A stretch of 64,000 nt of DNA from Geothrix oryzisoli (GCF_022808865.1 NZ_JAKZLB010000002.1:76019-140018), one strand, 5' to 3'. Numbered from the stretch's first letter, positions 7,485 to 16,748 are shown. Numbers and translations: made by a program. Notes: generated from the letters alone by a model not told the origin.

Positions 7485-9260
7485 TCAGTCCCACCCGATC
7501 TGGCGGCCCTTGTTCTGCTGCTCCAGCCAGGCCATCAGGGGCTTGAAGTAGTCCATCATGGCGCGGGTGGAGAGGTCCTCGCCGGTGGCCTCGTTCAGCA
7601 CCTTCCGCCAGTCCTCGGTGGCGCCCTTCTCGAGGATCTTCTTCAGGAAGGCGCCCACCTCCTTGTTCCCTGCGTAGTTGCAGCTGCGGGGATCCTGGTG
7701 GAGGATCTTCCGCGCGATGTGGTCGTGCATCTGGAACTTGAAGACCGTGGCCCAGCCGTAGCTGTAGTAGTAGGCGGGGTTGTCGTTGATGTGGGTCTTG
7801 GTGGCGGCGTCGCAGAACTGCTCGCCGCGCGGGCTGGGCGGCTCCACCCCCTGCTCGTCGCGCACGAGCTTCCACCAGCGGGCGTTCAGCTGGTCGGCGG
7901 GCATGGCCTTGCCGTAGAACTCCGCCTCCCACTCGGGCATGGTGCCGCAGGCCCAGTACATGAAGGGGATGGCCACCTCCAGCGCGTCGTTCAGCAGCAC
8001 CTGCATCTGGTCGACTTTGTAGTCCGCCGGCAGCACGCCCGCGGACTTGAGGTACGGGATCTGCCGGGTGGCCATGGCGATGAGCTCGCCCACACCCTCG
8101 TGGAAGCTGGGGTTGGCGCCGTCCCGCAGGAGGGGCGGCACGTCGGGGCGGGTGTAGCTCATGAAGTAGTAGCCGTGGCCCAGCTCGTGGTGGACGGTCT
8201 CGAACCACTCGGCGTTGGGTTCCACGCTCATGAGCGAGCGGATGTCGTGATCCAGATCCAGGTGCCAGCAGGAGGCGTGGGCGTTCTTCTTGCGGGGGTC
8301 GCCGGCCTTCACGGGGTAGAGGTCGGACTTGACCCAGAAGCTGGCGGGCAGGGGATCGAAGCCCAGGCCGGTGTAGAAGGCCTCGGCGGTCTTCACGATG
8401 CGCTCGGGCTGCCAGCCCTTGAAGTAGGGATCGAAGTCCACGGCGGTGACGAAGCCGGTCCAGTTCTGGCTCCAGCGGTTGTTGATCCAGTGGGCGGGGA
8501 TGGCCTTGGGCACGGGCTGGCCGTACTTCTTCGCCATTTCGTACTTCACCCAGGTGTGCAGCTGGAGGTAGAGGGGCTTCAGCTCGGCCAGGAACTTCCG
8601 GTTGAAGGCCATCATCTCGTCGGTTGTCAGGCCGTAGCGGGCCACCTGGAGCGCGAAGTAGTCGGGGTAGCCCAGCTCCCGGGCCACCCCGTTGCGGAGG
8701 TCGCGGAGGCGCACCAGGCCATCCTTCAGGGGGATCCCGATCTCCTTGCTGGCCTCCCACCACATCCGGCGCTCGGCCAGGTCGCGGCTGGCGGCGAGCT
8801 TGTTGTCGATGTCGTTGGCGCTGACGGGCCGGCCGCCCACCTTGAACTGGTAGCCGTTCATGAGGGAGACCTGCTTCGTCTCCGCCTCGATGCGGGCAGC
8901 CACCAGTTCGGGCCTGGTCATGGGCCCCTCGGCCCCATAGGGCATGAGCAGCACCCGCTCCAGCTGGCGCACGGTCTTCTCGTCGAGCTGGGCGCGGTGC
9001 TTGAGCAGCTCCTTGGCCTCGGTGATGACCATGGGGTTGCCGTTGAAGGCGGCGAAGGCCTTGCCCGCCCACTCCGCGGCGGCGTCATGCTCGGGGGTCA
9101 CGTCCGTGGAAGCCAGCCAGGTGGCCTGCTGGCCCACGTAGTAGAGGGACTGGTAGCCCGCGTTCACCAGCTTGAGGAAGCGGTCCGCGCGGTCCTGCAC
9201 AGGAGAGAGAGCCTGGGCCATGAGGGGGACGCTGAGGAGGAGGGACGGGAGGAGGCGCAT
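7485..9260 (-). CDS. M2-family zinc peptidyl-dipeptidase (ACE-like), exported
   Basis: This 591-aa protein starts with a signal peptide (MRLLPSLLLSVPLMAQALS). The zinc site is HHELGHGYYF, the M2 HExxH motif, with EGVGELIA carrying the likely third Glu ligand. GFDPLPASFW, DLDHDIRSLMSVEPN and NDNPAYYYSYGWATVFKFQMHDHIA also fit bacterial angiotensin-converting-enzyme homologues. These enzymes remove dipeptides from peptide C-termini in the periplasm or outside the cell, probably for peptide use. It leads a compact minus-strand run with hslO, the acyltransferase and queC, although the functions are unrelated. Confidence 0.9.
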   Translation of the reverse strand: MRLLPSLLLSVPLMAQALSPVQDRADRFLKLVNAGYQSLYYVGQQATWLASTDVTPEHDAAAEWAGKAFAAFNGNPMVITEAKELLKHRAQLDEKTVRQLERVLLMPYGAEGPMTRPELVAARIEAETKQVSLMNGYQFKVGGRPVSANDIDNKLAASRDLAERRMWWEASKEIGIPLKDGLVRLRDLRNGVARELGYPDYFALQVARYGLTTDEMMAFNRKFLAELKPLYLQLHTWVKYEMAKKYGQPVPKAIPAHWINNRWSQNWTGFVTAVDFDPYFKGWQPERIVKTAEAFYTGLGFDPLPASFWVKSDLYPVKAGDPRKKNAHASCWHLDLDHDIRSLMSVEPNAEWFETVHHELGHGYYFMSYTRPDVPPLLRDGANPSFHEGVGELIAMATRQIPYLKSAGVLPADYKVDQMQVLLNDALEVAIPFMYWACGTMPEWEAEFYGKAMPADQLNARWWKLVRDEQGVEPPSPRGEQFCDAATKTHINDNPAYYYSYGWATVFKFQMHDHIARKILHQDPRSCNYAGNKEVGAFLKKILEKGATEDWRKVLNEATGEDLSTRAMMDYFKPLMAWLEQQNKGRQIGWD

Positions 9261-9307
9261 GTGGGGCTCCGGGGAACCCTCTATTGTGCCTTCGGGACGG
9301 GTGGCCG

Positions 9308-10459
9308 TCAGCAGGGGAGGAGGACGCTGAAGCTGGAGCCGAAGCCCACCTGGCTCTGGGCCCGGATCTGCCCCTTGTGGGCCGACACCAGGCGCTGGAC
9401 GATGGCCAGCCCCAACCCCACGCCCTGGCTGGCATCGCTGCGCTCGGACTGCCGGAAGGGGTCGAAGATGTAGGGGAGGTCGCCCGCCGGGATGCCGCGG
9501 CCCGTGTCGATGACCGACACGCGGAGGAAGCGCAGGCCCGCCTCGACGCCGGAACCGAACTCCACGCCCGCTTCCACGCGCACGGCCCCGCCCCGGGGGG
9601 TGAACTTGAAGGCGTTGTCCACCAGGTTCACCAGGGCCCGGTCCAGCTTCAGCTGGTCGCCCCGGATCAGGGGCAGGTCGTCAGGGATGGCCACCTGGAA
9701 CTCCAGCCCGGCGGAGGTCGCGCGGAGATGGTAGGGGCCCATCAGGGCCGTCAGCCAGGAGGCCGGGGTGATCTCGCTGAACTCGATGGGGATCTGGCCC
9801 GAATCGCTCCGGTAGATCTCCAGCATCTCGTCGAGCAGGGCCTTGATCCGGGTGACGGAGGCCTCGGCCTTGTCCAGGCTGCCTTCGCTGGCGGACCCGC
9901 CCCCCCGCATCCTTTCCAGGACCAGCCCGAGCACAGTGAGGGGCGAGCGGAGGTCGTGGACCAGCATGGTGGTGAAGTTGGTCTTGAGGGTGTTGACCTC
10001 CTTCAGCTTGAGGTTGGCATCCAGCAGGTTCTGGTTCTGAATCTCCAGTTCCCGCTGAAGCCGGCCCAGGCTCACCTGATGCTCCACCCGCACCAGCACC
10101 TCCTCCGCGCTGAAGGGCTTGGTGACATAGTCGCGGCCCCCGACATGGAAGGCCTTCACCTTGTCGAGGGGATCGTCCAGGGCGCTGATGAAGATGATGG
10201 GGATGCGGGCCAGCGCCGGATCCTGCTTGAAGGCCTCGCAGGTCTCGTAGCCGTCCATGCCGGGCATGTTCACATCGAGCATCACCAGTTCCGGCGGGTG
10301 GCGGCGCGCCGCGGCCAGGGCCATCGCCCCGGAAGGCACGGCCCGCACCCGGTACTGCCGCTCCCGCAGCACCGCCCCCAGCAGGTCGAGGTTGGCCGCG
10401 TTGTCGTCCACGATGAGGATGTCGCCCTGGGGCACCAGCATGTCGATCTCCGAAGTCAT
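9308..10459 (-). CDS. Soluble response regulator-histidine kinase (REC-HisKA-HATPase)
   Basis: This 383-aa protein has no membrane segment. The REC domain comes first (DILIVDDNAANLDLL, phosphorylatable Asp in VMLDVNMPGMDGYE, conserved Lys in YVTKPFSAEEV). A coiled linker (about 125-150) follows, then HisKA with the H-box LVHDLRSPLTVL and a HATPase domain (N-box NLVDNAFKFTP, G1 VIDTGRGIP, G2 GVGLGLAIV). The REC-first order suggests a kinase controlled by phosphotransfer from a partner. Its start overlaps the end of the hybrid kinase by ATGA, so that protein is the obvious upstream partner. No DNA-binding output is present in either. Confidence 0.92.
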   Translation of the reverse strand: MTSEIDMLVPQGDILIVDDNAANLDLLGAVLRERQYRVRAVPSGAMALAAARRHPPELVMLDVNMPGMDGYETCEAFKQDPALARIPIIFISALDDPLDKVKAFHVGGRDYVTKPFSAEEVLVRVEHQVSLGRLQRELEIQNQNLLDANLKLKEVNTLKTNFTTMLVHDLRSPLTVLGLVLERMRGGGSASEGSLDKAEASVTRIKALLDEMLEIYRSDSGQIPIEFSEITPASWLTALMGPYHLRATSAGLEFQVAIPDDLPLIRGDQLKLDRALVNLVDNAFKFTPRGGAVRVEAGVEFGSGVEAGLRFLRVSVIDTGRGIPAGDLPYIFDPFRQSERSDASQGVGLGLAIVQRLVSAHKGQIRAQSQVGFGSSFSVLLPC

Positions 10460-13047
10460 CGGTTCAGTGCGTCGAGCAGTTCCTGGAGCTGGTAGGCCCG
10501 GAGCAGGCGCCGGAGGCCCTCGGCCGCGGGGTGCGGTCCCAGCCGGTCCACCACGGCCAGGGCGGCCTCGGTGTCGCCCATGAGGACCGCATCCTTCAGA
10601 TCGGCTCGCCAGACCTCGGGCTGAAGTGTGAGACCGGACAGGTCGACCGGAGCCGAGGGCGCCTCGGGCTCCCGGGTCAGGAAGCGCAGGCCCAGCAGGC
10701 GGCCGGCCACCTCGAAGAGCTGCGCCTCCCGGAAGGGCTTGCCAAGGAAGTCGTCGAAGCCGGACTTCCGGAGGGTCTCCCGATCCAGGTCGATGACGCT
10801 GGCCGAGATCGCCACCACGAAGGTGTGGGCGAGGTTCTGCTCCAGTTCCCGCCCGCGGAGGACCTGGAGCGCCTCGAACCCACTCATGCGGGGCATGCGG
10901 AGATCCATCCAGACCAGGTCCGGACGGTGGCGCTCCCAGAGCTCGAGGGCCTCCAGGCCGTCGGCCGCCGCGTGGACCGTGAAGCCCACGGAGACCAGCA
11001 GCTGGGCCAGGAGATCCCGGTTCTCGGGGCGATCGTCCACCACCAGCATCTTCACAGGCCGCTGGCCCGGCTCCAGGCCGAGCACCTGGCGCTCGCCCTC
11101 CAGTTCCATCGGCGGCTCCCCTTCGGCCATGGGCAGCGTGAAGCTGAACCGGCTCCCCTCGCCGAGCCGGCTGTCCAGGCGCAACTCTCCGCCCATCAGG
11201 TGCACCAGCGACCGGCTGATGTGGAGGCCCAGGCCCGTCCCCTCCGCCGCCAGGGGCTGGCTGGCGGCCTGGAAGAAGGCCTGGAAGAGCTGCCGCTGGT
11301 CGTCCTCGGAGATCCCGGGACCCGTGTCCTCCACGGCGAAGGTGGCTTGCCCGGAGGCGTAGCCGGCCCGCAGGGTCACCCGCCCGTCCCGGGTGAACTT
11401 CACGGCGTTCCCCAGCAGGTTCACCAGCACCTGTCGGAGCTTCGCGGCATCGCCCTCGAGGTAGGCCGGAAGCGCGGGGTCCGCCTCGAGCCTCAGGGTC
11501 AGCCCCTTGGCCTCGGCCCGGATGCGCTGCATGTCCAGCACGCCCTCCAGCAGGACGGCCGTCCGGAAGGAGGCGGTCCGCAGCTCCAGGCCACCGGATT
11601 CGATCTTGCTGAGGGACAGCACGTCGTTGATGAGGGCCAGCAGGTGCTCGCCGGCCGACAGGATGCGCCCCAGCTGATCGTGGTCCTCCGCGCTGCGGCC
11701 GGGCCGGCGCGCCAGGAGCTGGGTGTAGCCGAGGATGGCGTTCAGGGGCGTGCGCAGCTCATGGCTCATGTTGGAGAGGAAGGCGCTCTTCGCGCGGTTG
11801 GCCGCCTGGGCCTTCGCCTCGCTGGCCCGCAGGTCGGCCTCCAGGGACTTCCGCTCCGAAAGGTCCGAAGCCACGCTCAGGTACCCGATCCGCTCCCCTT
11901 CGGCCCCCACCACCGGGGAAAGCGCCACCAGCATGGGGATGACCCGGCCCTCCCGGGACCGGTAGGTCCACTCCCGCTGGTCGGGCCCGGCTTCCGTGAG
12001 TTCGCGGATGATCTCGATCTCCGAGGCCACCGGCCGCCCCACCTGCCGACTCAGGTCCCGGGCGCGGGTTTCCACTTCCTGGGCGTCGAGCCAGACCGCC
12101 GAAGGCCGGCCGAGCACCTCCTCCGCCCGATAGCCGAGCAGGTGCTCGGCGTACGGGTTGAAGCGCACCACGGTCCCCTCATTGTCCCGGACCACGATGG
12201 CCACCTGGGCGTTCTCCAGCACCGCCCGCTCGCTGGCCTCCCGCTCGGCCAGGGCGAGGATCGTCTCCCGGAGCCGGACGATCATGCGGTTCAGCTCCCG
12301 GCCCAGGTCCGCGAGCTCGTCGCGGCCCTTGATCTCGACCCGGGCCACCAGGTCCCCTCCCGCCGCCCGGCGCACCTGGGCCACCATCCGCTGGACACTT
12401 CCGGAGAGGTCCCGGGCGATCAGGTAGCCCAGGACCAGGGCCGTGACCAGGCCGGCCAGGATCATGAGATAGGACAGCCTCCGGGTCCGGATGGAACGGG
12501 CGGCCATGTCTTCCATGCTCTGCTGGGCCGCGTCCTCCTGGGCCTGCACCAGGCTGGCGAGAAGGTGGGTCAGCGGCAGGATCTCCGGCAGCAGGTCATC
12601 GTCCACGAAGCGGCCGAGGTCCGGCAGCCGCCCTTCCGCCAGGAGCGATTCCAGGCGATCGAGGTCCCGCGCCACGTAGGTCGTGAGCGCGTCCACCCGA
12701 GCCAGCGCATCGGCGCCCGAAGCAGGTGCGGAGGCCTTGAAGGCGGCCCACTGGCGGCCCGCCTCCCGCCGGGCGGACCGCACCTGGGCCAGACCCTCCG
12801 CGGCATCCAGGGTGCCACCCCGCACCTGGCGGGCCGCGAAGAGGATGCGGATGCCGTAGGCGTCCGACATGACCTTCAGCTGCCGGACCGGCACCATGCG
12901 GTTCTCGAAGATCCGGATGGCCTGATGCTCCTCTTGGTGGAGGAGACCGAGCTGGACCAGGGCCAGTCCCGCCAGGATCGCGGCCACGGCGCTGTAGCCC
13001 AGCCAGAGCTTGGCGGCGATTCGGAACCGGCTGAGAAACACGGGCAT
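10456..13047 (-). CDS. Membrane hybrid sensor histidine kinase
   Basis: The 863-aa form starts at the ATG at 13047, which has AAGGGA upstream. The frame is open for another 122 codons, but that part crosses the divergent modA region and is not protein-like. Domains in order: TM about 13-36; a helical periplasmic sensor resembling the four-helix MCP type; TM 191-211; HAMP; PAS (AQVAIVVRDNEGTVVRFN, EVLGRPSAVWLD); HisKA (SNMSHELRTPLNAILGYT); HATPase (LVNLLGNAVKFT, VEDTGPGIS, GTGLGLHIS); and REC (MLVVDDRPENRDLL, Asp in VWMDLRMPRMSG, Lys in FLGKPFRE). Its stop overlaps the start of the soluble REC-kinase. The signal is unknown. Confidence 0.93.
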   Translation of the reverse strand: MPVFLSRFRIAAKLWLGYSAVAAILAGLALVQLGLLHQEEHQAIRIFENRMVPVRQLKVMSDAYGIRILFAARQVRGGTLDAAEGLAQVRSARREAGRQWAAFKASAPASGADALARVDALTTYVARDLDRLESLLAEGRLPDLGRFVDDDLLPEILPLTHLLASLVQAQEDAAQQSMEDMAARSIRTRRLSYLMILAGLVTALVLGYLIARDLSGSVQRMVAQVRRAAGGDLVARVEIKGRDELADLGRELNRMIVRLRETILALAEREASERAVLENAQVAIVVRDNEGTVVRFNPYAEHLLGYRAEEVLGRPSAVWLDAQEVETRARDLSRQVGRPVASEIEIIRELTEAGPDQREWTYRSREGRVIPMLVALSPVVGAEGERIGYLSVASDLSERKSLEADLRASEAKAQAANRAKSAFLSNMSHELRTPLNAILGYTQLLARRPGRSAEDHDQLGRILSAGEHLLALINDVLSLSKIESGGLELRTASFRTAVLLEGVLDMQRIRAEAKGLTLRLEADPALPAYLEGDAAKLRQVLVNLLGNAVKFTRDGRVTLRAGYASGQATFAVEDTGPGISEDDQRQLFQAFFQAASQPLAAEGTGLGLHISRSLVHLMGGELRLDSRLGEGSRFSFTLPMAEGEPPMELEGERQVLGLEPGQRPVKMLVVDDRPENRDLLAQLLVSVGFTVHAAADGLEALELWERHRPDLVWMDLRMPRMSGFEALQVLRGRELEQNLAHTFVVAISASVIDLDRETLRKSGFDDFLGKPFREAQLFEVAGRLLGLRFLTREPEAPSAPVDLSGLTLQPEVWRADLKDAVLMGDTEAALAVVDRLGPHPAAEGLRRLLRAYQLQELLDALNR

Positions 13048-13106
13048 GCGGCATCCCTTCAGAACCCGAAGAGCCGAAGTCGAAGCGTGCAAATCGGGGG
13101 ATCCGA

Positions 13107-13133
13107 TCAGCGGAGTCATGGTGATTCCGCTGA
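13107..13133. promoter_or_regulatory. Inverted repeat in the kinase/modA divergent region
   Basis: A perfect 8-bp inverted repeat, TCAGCGGA (13107-13114) and TCCGCTGA (13126-13133), has an 11-bp spacer. It sits 60 bp upstream of the hybrid kinase start and about 100 bp upstream of modA, so it could be an operator for either. It does not match the ModE consensus that I know. Confidence 0.35.
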
Positions 13134-13231
13134 ATGATGACGGACCCTCTGACCCGTCGCAATCCTTCAGCGGCTTCCAGCTTAGAATCGGGCAGGCGCC
13201 CTGGCGCCCCCTGTCCCCGCCCGGAGTCGCC

Positions 13232-14017
13232 ATGCCCGGTTTCCGCCGCCCCCTTCGAGCCGTCCTGGCCGCCCTGTGGCTGCTGGGCTCCGGGGCGGCC
13301 GCACGCTCCGCCCCGCCCCTGGCCATCGCCGCCGCCGCGGACCTCCAGTTCGCCCTGACGGAAGCGAAAACGGCCTTCCTCAGGACGAACCCGGGAATCG
13401 AGGTCACCATCACCTACGGATCCTCGGGCAACTTCTACACCCAGCTCACGAACAAGGCCCCCTTCGACCTGTTCCTGTCCGCGGATCTCAGCTACCCCAG
13501 GAAGCTGGTGGAGGCCGGGCTGGCCGAGGAGGCCACGGAGTTCCGGTACAGCCGCGGCCGGCTGGTGCTCTGGGTCCCGAAGGCGTCGCCGATCCCCGTG
13601 GAGCAGGGCATGACGGCGCTCCTGCACCCCGCAGCCCGGAAAGTCGCCATCGCCAACCCGCGCCACGCGCCCTATGGCCGTGCCGCCGAGGCCGCGCTCG
13701 CCAAGCTCGGGCTGCTGGAGGCCGTGAAGCCCCGCCTGGTCTTCGGGGAGAACATCGCCCAGACCGCCCAGTTCGTGCAGACCGGCGCCGCGGACATCGG
13801 CATCCTCGCCCTCTCCCTGGCCAAGGCTCCGACGATGGCCGCCGCGGGCCGCTTCTTCGAGGTGCCCCTGGACGCCTACCCGCCCCTGGACCAGGGGGGC
13901 GTGGTCCTGACCCATGCCCGGAACCGGACCGCCGCCCTCGCCTTCCGGGCCTTCCTGGGTTCGCCGGCGGGGACGGCCATCCTCCGCCGCTACGGCTTCA
14001 CGACGGAAGGCCGCTGA
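13232..14017 (+). CDS. modA: Molybdate ABC transporter, substrate-binding protein
   Basis: ModA binds molybdate or tungstate in the periplasm and delivers it to ModBC. The 261-aa protein begins with a signal peptide ending near ARSAPP. The mature part has the family blocks AAAADLQFALTEA, TYGSSGNFYTQL, PFDLFLSADLSYPRKLVE, YSRGRLVLW, KVAIANPRHAPYGRAA and FGENIAQTAQFVQTGAADIG. The start at 13232 has GGAG five bases upstream. It overlaps modB by ATGA. Position and motifs favour ModA over related sulfate or iron binding proteins. Confidence 0.95.
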   Translation: MPGFRRPLRAVLAALWLLGSGAAARSAPPLAIAAAADLQFALTEAKTAFLRTNPGIEVTITYGSSGNFYTQLTNKAPFDLFLSADLSYPRKLVEAGLAEEATEFRYSRGRLVLWVPKASPIPVEQGMTALLHPAARKVAIANPRHAPYGRAAEAALAKLGLLEAVKPRLVFGENIAQTAQFVQTGAADIGILALSLAKAPTMAAAGRFFEVPLDAYPPLDQGGVVLTHARNRTAALAFRAFLGSPAGTAILRRYGFTTEGR

Positions 14018-14691
14018 TGGACTGGGAGGCCATCCGCCTGAGCCTCTGGCTGGCCTCGCTCACCACCGCGACGCTGCTGGTCCTGGGCCTTCCCTTGGCC
14101 TACTGGCTGGCCTTTTCCCGGCGCCGCTGGAAGTTCCTGGTGGAGGCCGTGGTGGCCATGCCCCTGGTGCTGCCCCCCACGGTACTGGGCTTCTACCTGC
14201 TCCTGGCCATGGGCCCCCGCAGCCCGCTGGGCCGAGCCTGGGAGGGGCTCTTCGGAAGCACGCTGCCCTTCTCCTTCGAAGGCCTCCTCATCGCCTCGGT
14301 GCTCTACAGCCTGCCCTTCATGATCCAGCCCCTGGCGGCGGCCTTCGCTGCCGTGGATCGCGGCCTCATCGAAGCCTCCTGGTGCCTGGGCCAGTCCCGG
14401 GCCCGCACCTTCCTCCGCGTGATCGCTCCCCTCTCCTGGGCCGGCATCCTCACGGGCCTGGTGCTCACCTTCGCCCACACCCTGGGGGAATTCGGCGTGG
14501 TGCTCATGGTGGGCGGCAACCTGCCGGGCCGCACCCGCACCGTGAGCATCGCCATCTACGACCAGGTGCAGGCCATGGACTACGCGCCGGCCGCCCGCAC
14601 GGCGGCCCTCCTGCTGGGCGTGTCCTTCCTCGTGCTCGCCTTCACCTACGCGCTGCGGCGCCGCCAGAGGAAGCCGTGGACGCTCATCTGA
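14017..14691 (+). CDS. modB: Molybdate ABC transporter, permease
   Basis: ModB forms the inner-membrane channel for molybdate. The 224-aa protein has about five hydrophobic segments and the cytoplasmic loop EASWCLGQSRARTFLRVIAPLSWAGILTG, which contacts the ATPase. VAMPLVLPPTVLGFYLL and FAHTLGEFGVVLMVGGNLPGRT are typical of ModB. The ATG overlaps the modA stop, and the 3' end overlaps modC by 16 bases, so the three genes are one coupled operon. Confidence 0.95.
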   Translation: MDWEAIRLSLWLASLTTATLLVLGLPLAYWLAFSRRRWKFLVEAVVAMPLVLPPTVLGFYLLLAMGPRSPLGRAWEGLFGSTLPFSFEGLLIASVLYSLPFMIQPLAAAFAAVDRGLIEASWCLGQSRARTFLRVIAPLSWAGILTGLVLTFAHTLGEFGVVLMVGGNLPGRTRTVSIAIYDQVQAMDYAPAARTAALLLGVSFLVLAFTYALRRRQRKPWTLI

Positions 14692-15791
14692 CCCCTGCCG
14701 CTCCCTACCTGCAGGCGGAGGCTGAGCGCCGGTTCCCGAGCGGCGCCACCGTCGAGGCCCGCTTCGACATCCCGGAACCGGGCTTCTCCGTGACCGTGCT
14801 CTTCGGTCCCTCGGGCTCCGGCAAGACCACGGCCCTGCGCCTGCTGGCCGGGCTGGAGCGGGCGGATCGCGGCTCCATCCGCGTGGCTGGCGCCGTGTGG
14901 TCCGAAGCCGCGCGGCACCTGCACCGGCCGCCCCAGGCCCGGGACCTCGGCTTCCTGCCCCAGGCCTACCACCTCTTCCCGCACCTCAGCGTGGCCGCGA
15001 ACCTGGGGTACGGCCTGACCGCCCTGTCCGCGCCGGAACGCGCGGCCCGCGTGCGCGAGCTGCTGACCCTGCTCGACCTCGAGGGCCTCGGGGACCGGCA
15101 GCCCGGCGAACTCTCCGGCGGGCAGCAGCAGCGCGTGGCCCTGGGCCGCGCGCTGGCACGGAAGCCCCGCCTGCTGCTGCTGGACGAGCCGCTGTCGGCC
15201 CTGGACCGGCCCTCCCAGCTGCGCCTCCGCAAGGACCTCCGCGAGCTGCTCCGCACCCTGGGCGTTCCCACGGTCCTCGTCACCCACGATCGGGCGGAGG
15301 CCCTTCAGCTGGGCGACCGCCTGGTGGTGATGGACCAGGGCCGGGTCTGCCAGAGCGGCGACATCCAGCAGGTCTTCGACCGGCCGACAGATCCCGCCGT
15401 GGCGCGGATCCTGGGCGTGGAGACCGTCGTCCTCGGCCGGATCGACGCCATCATCGATGGCATGGCCACCATCGCCGTGGGCTCGGCCCAGATCCACGCG
15501 GCCGATCCCGGCGGCCTCGATTGGCAGGTCTTCGTCTGCATCCGCGGCGAGGATGTGGCCGTGGAGCGCGGCAGCGGCCCCGGCGCGGGGTCCACCGTCC
15601 GCAACCGCCTGCCGGCCCGCATCCTGGCCCTGCATCCCGAGGGCTCCCTGGTCCGGATCGCCCTCGATGCGGGCTTCCCCCTGGAGAGCCTCGTCACCCG
15701 GCAGGCCTGCGCGGATCTGCACCTGGCCGAAGGGGACCAGGTCTGCGCCATCCTCAAGGCTGCCGCCGTGCACCTGATTCCGCACGACTGA
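14676..15791 (+). CDS. modC: Molybdate ABC transporter, ATPase with TOBE domain
   Basis: ModC powers molybdate import. The 371-aa protein has Walker A (FGPSGSGKTT), Q-loop (FLPQAYHLFPHLSV), the ABC signature (LSGGQQQRVALGRAL), Walker B (LLLLDEPLSALD) and the H-loop (VLVTHDRAEA). A TOBE-like C-terminal domain follows from about residue 300 (PARILALHPEGSLVRIALDAG), which in ModC relatives binds oxyanion for feedback. I chose the GTG at 14676 inside the end of modB, with AGAGGA just upstream. It meets the convergent gene at 15792 tail to tail with no gap. Confidence 0.94.
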   Translation: MDAHLTPAAPYLQAEAERRFPSGATVEARFDIPEPGFSVTVLFGPSGSGKTTALRLLAGLERADRGSIRVAGAVWSEAARHLHRPPQARDLGFLPQAYHLFPHLSVAANLGYGLTALSAPERAARVRELLTLLDLEGLGDRQPGELSGGQQQRVALGRALARKPRLLLLDEPLSALDRPSQLRLRKDLRELLRTLGVPTVLVTHDRAEALQLGDRLVVMDQGRVCQSGDIQQVFDRPTDPAVARILGVETVVLGRIDAIIDGMATIAVGSAQIHAADPGGLDWQVFVCIRGEDVAVERGSGPGAGSTVRNRLPARILALHPEGSLVRIALDAGFPLESLVTRQACADLHLAEGDQVCAILKAAAVHLIPHD

Positions 15792-16583
15792 TCAGGGCCG
15801 GCCCACCTCCGGCAGGGCCACGTCCATGGCCCGGCGCCAGCCGGCGTCCGCCTGCCGCCAGACCTGCAGGACCACGCTTCGGGCCCCCGCCCGGCCACGC
15901 CGGCCCCAGCGGAAAGCCAGGTCCCGGCTGGCCGCCACCTCCGCCCCCAGGGGCTCCCAGCCAGCGGCGCCGGCCTCGCCCGCCGCCAGGGTCGCGAGGT
16001 TGCCCGGTCGCACCGCCTGCCCCTGCCGGTAGATCCGCAGGTCCGGATCCCCGGCCTCCCCCAGTGCCGCCGCCAGATCCCGGCCCGCGGTCCGGTCGAA
16101 GGCGGCCCAGGCGGCCTCGGGTCCCGGGGCCGAGGCCGCCGGAGGCCCGTGGAGGACCAGCCTCAGAGGCGCCTCCTCCTGGGCCGGATGGGACACGCCG
16201 ATGTCCAGCCGCACCTGCCAGCGCCCTCCGCGACGGACCCACAGGCTGAGGAAGTGGCCGAAGGCCGTGGGTTCGGCCCCGTCCTTCGCGCGCCAGGACC
16301 AGGGTCCCGTGCTCACGGCGAAATCACCGCTGGCCGCGGCCTCCACGAAGGCGGGACCCCAGCGCAGCTGGCTCCCGTCCTCCTTCCGGGCCCCGTGGTG
16401 GGCGCGACCGTTCTTCGGCTCGGGCGTGAAGACCAGGCCGTCCGCGGCCAGGTGGGCCAGGAAGGCCGCCGGCGTGCCGCGCCGGACGGCGTCGGCGGCG
16501 AAGGCGCGCTCCGCTTCGGCCACGGCCGCCGCCGTGGAGGGCGGAGCCACGGGAATCGGCGGGGGCTCAGGAACGGGCAGCAT
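15792..16583 (-). CDS. SnoaL/DUF4440-like (NTF2 fold) protein
   Basis: This 263-aa protein appears to hold two copies of an NTF2-like (SnoaL/DUF4440) fold. The first, about 18-135, runs from AEAERAFAADAVRRGTPAAF through LVFTPEPKNGR to FAVSTGPWSWR and FLSLWVRRGGRWQVRLDIG. The second, about 150-255, runs from AWAAFDRTAGRDLAAAL to FRWGRRG and VVLQVWRQADAGWR. Such folds serve as small binding or enzyme domains, and nothing visible tells which. There is no clear signal peptide. It is convergent with modC, which is probably coincidental. Confidence 0.65.
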   Translation of the reverse strand: MLPVPEPPPIPVAPPSTAAAVAEAERAFAADAVRRGTPAAFLAHLAADGLVFTPEPKNGRAHHGARKEDGSQLRWGPAFVEAAASGDFAVSTGPWSWRAKDGAEPTAFGHFLSLWVRRGGRWQVRLDIGVSHPAQEEAPLRLVLHGPPAASAPGPEAAWAAFDRTAGRDLAAALGEAGDPDLRIYRQGQAVRPGNLATLAAGEAGAAGWEPLGAEVAASRDLAFRWGRRGRAGARSVVLQVWRQADAGWRRAMDVALPEVGRP

Positions 16584-16706
16584 GAAAGCAGGATGGGGCC
16601 CGAGGCGGATCGCGCAAGGCGCTAGCGCGGGGGCGCCCCGGCATCGCCTCCACCCAGACCCTGCTGGTGATGGCCGCGCGCTTCGACCGGCGTTGAAGCT
16701 GAAACG

Positions 16707-16732
16707 GAACGGGCCCCGACCGGGGCCCGTTC
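16707..16732. terminator. Terminator-like hairpin after gcvPB
   Basis: A perfect 11-bp GC-rich inverted repeat (16707-16717 with 16722-16732) has the loop GACC. It lies about 17 bases past the gcvPB stop. Only a weak T-rich stretch follows on the minus strand. The stem core and loop match the hairpin at 43-78. Confidence 0.6.
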
Positions 16733-16748
16733 TCCGGGGAACCCTGGG

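Noticed and set aside
13048..13231. Molybdenum-cofactor riboswitch upstream of modA
   Set aside because: The region is short and shows only a simple inverted repeat, not the multi-stem Moco element.
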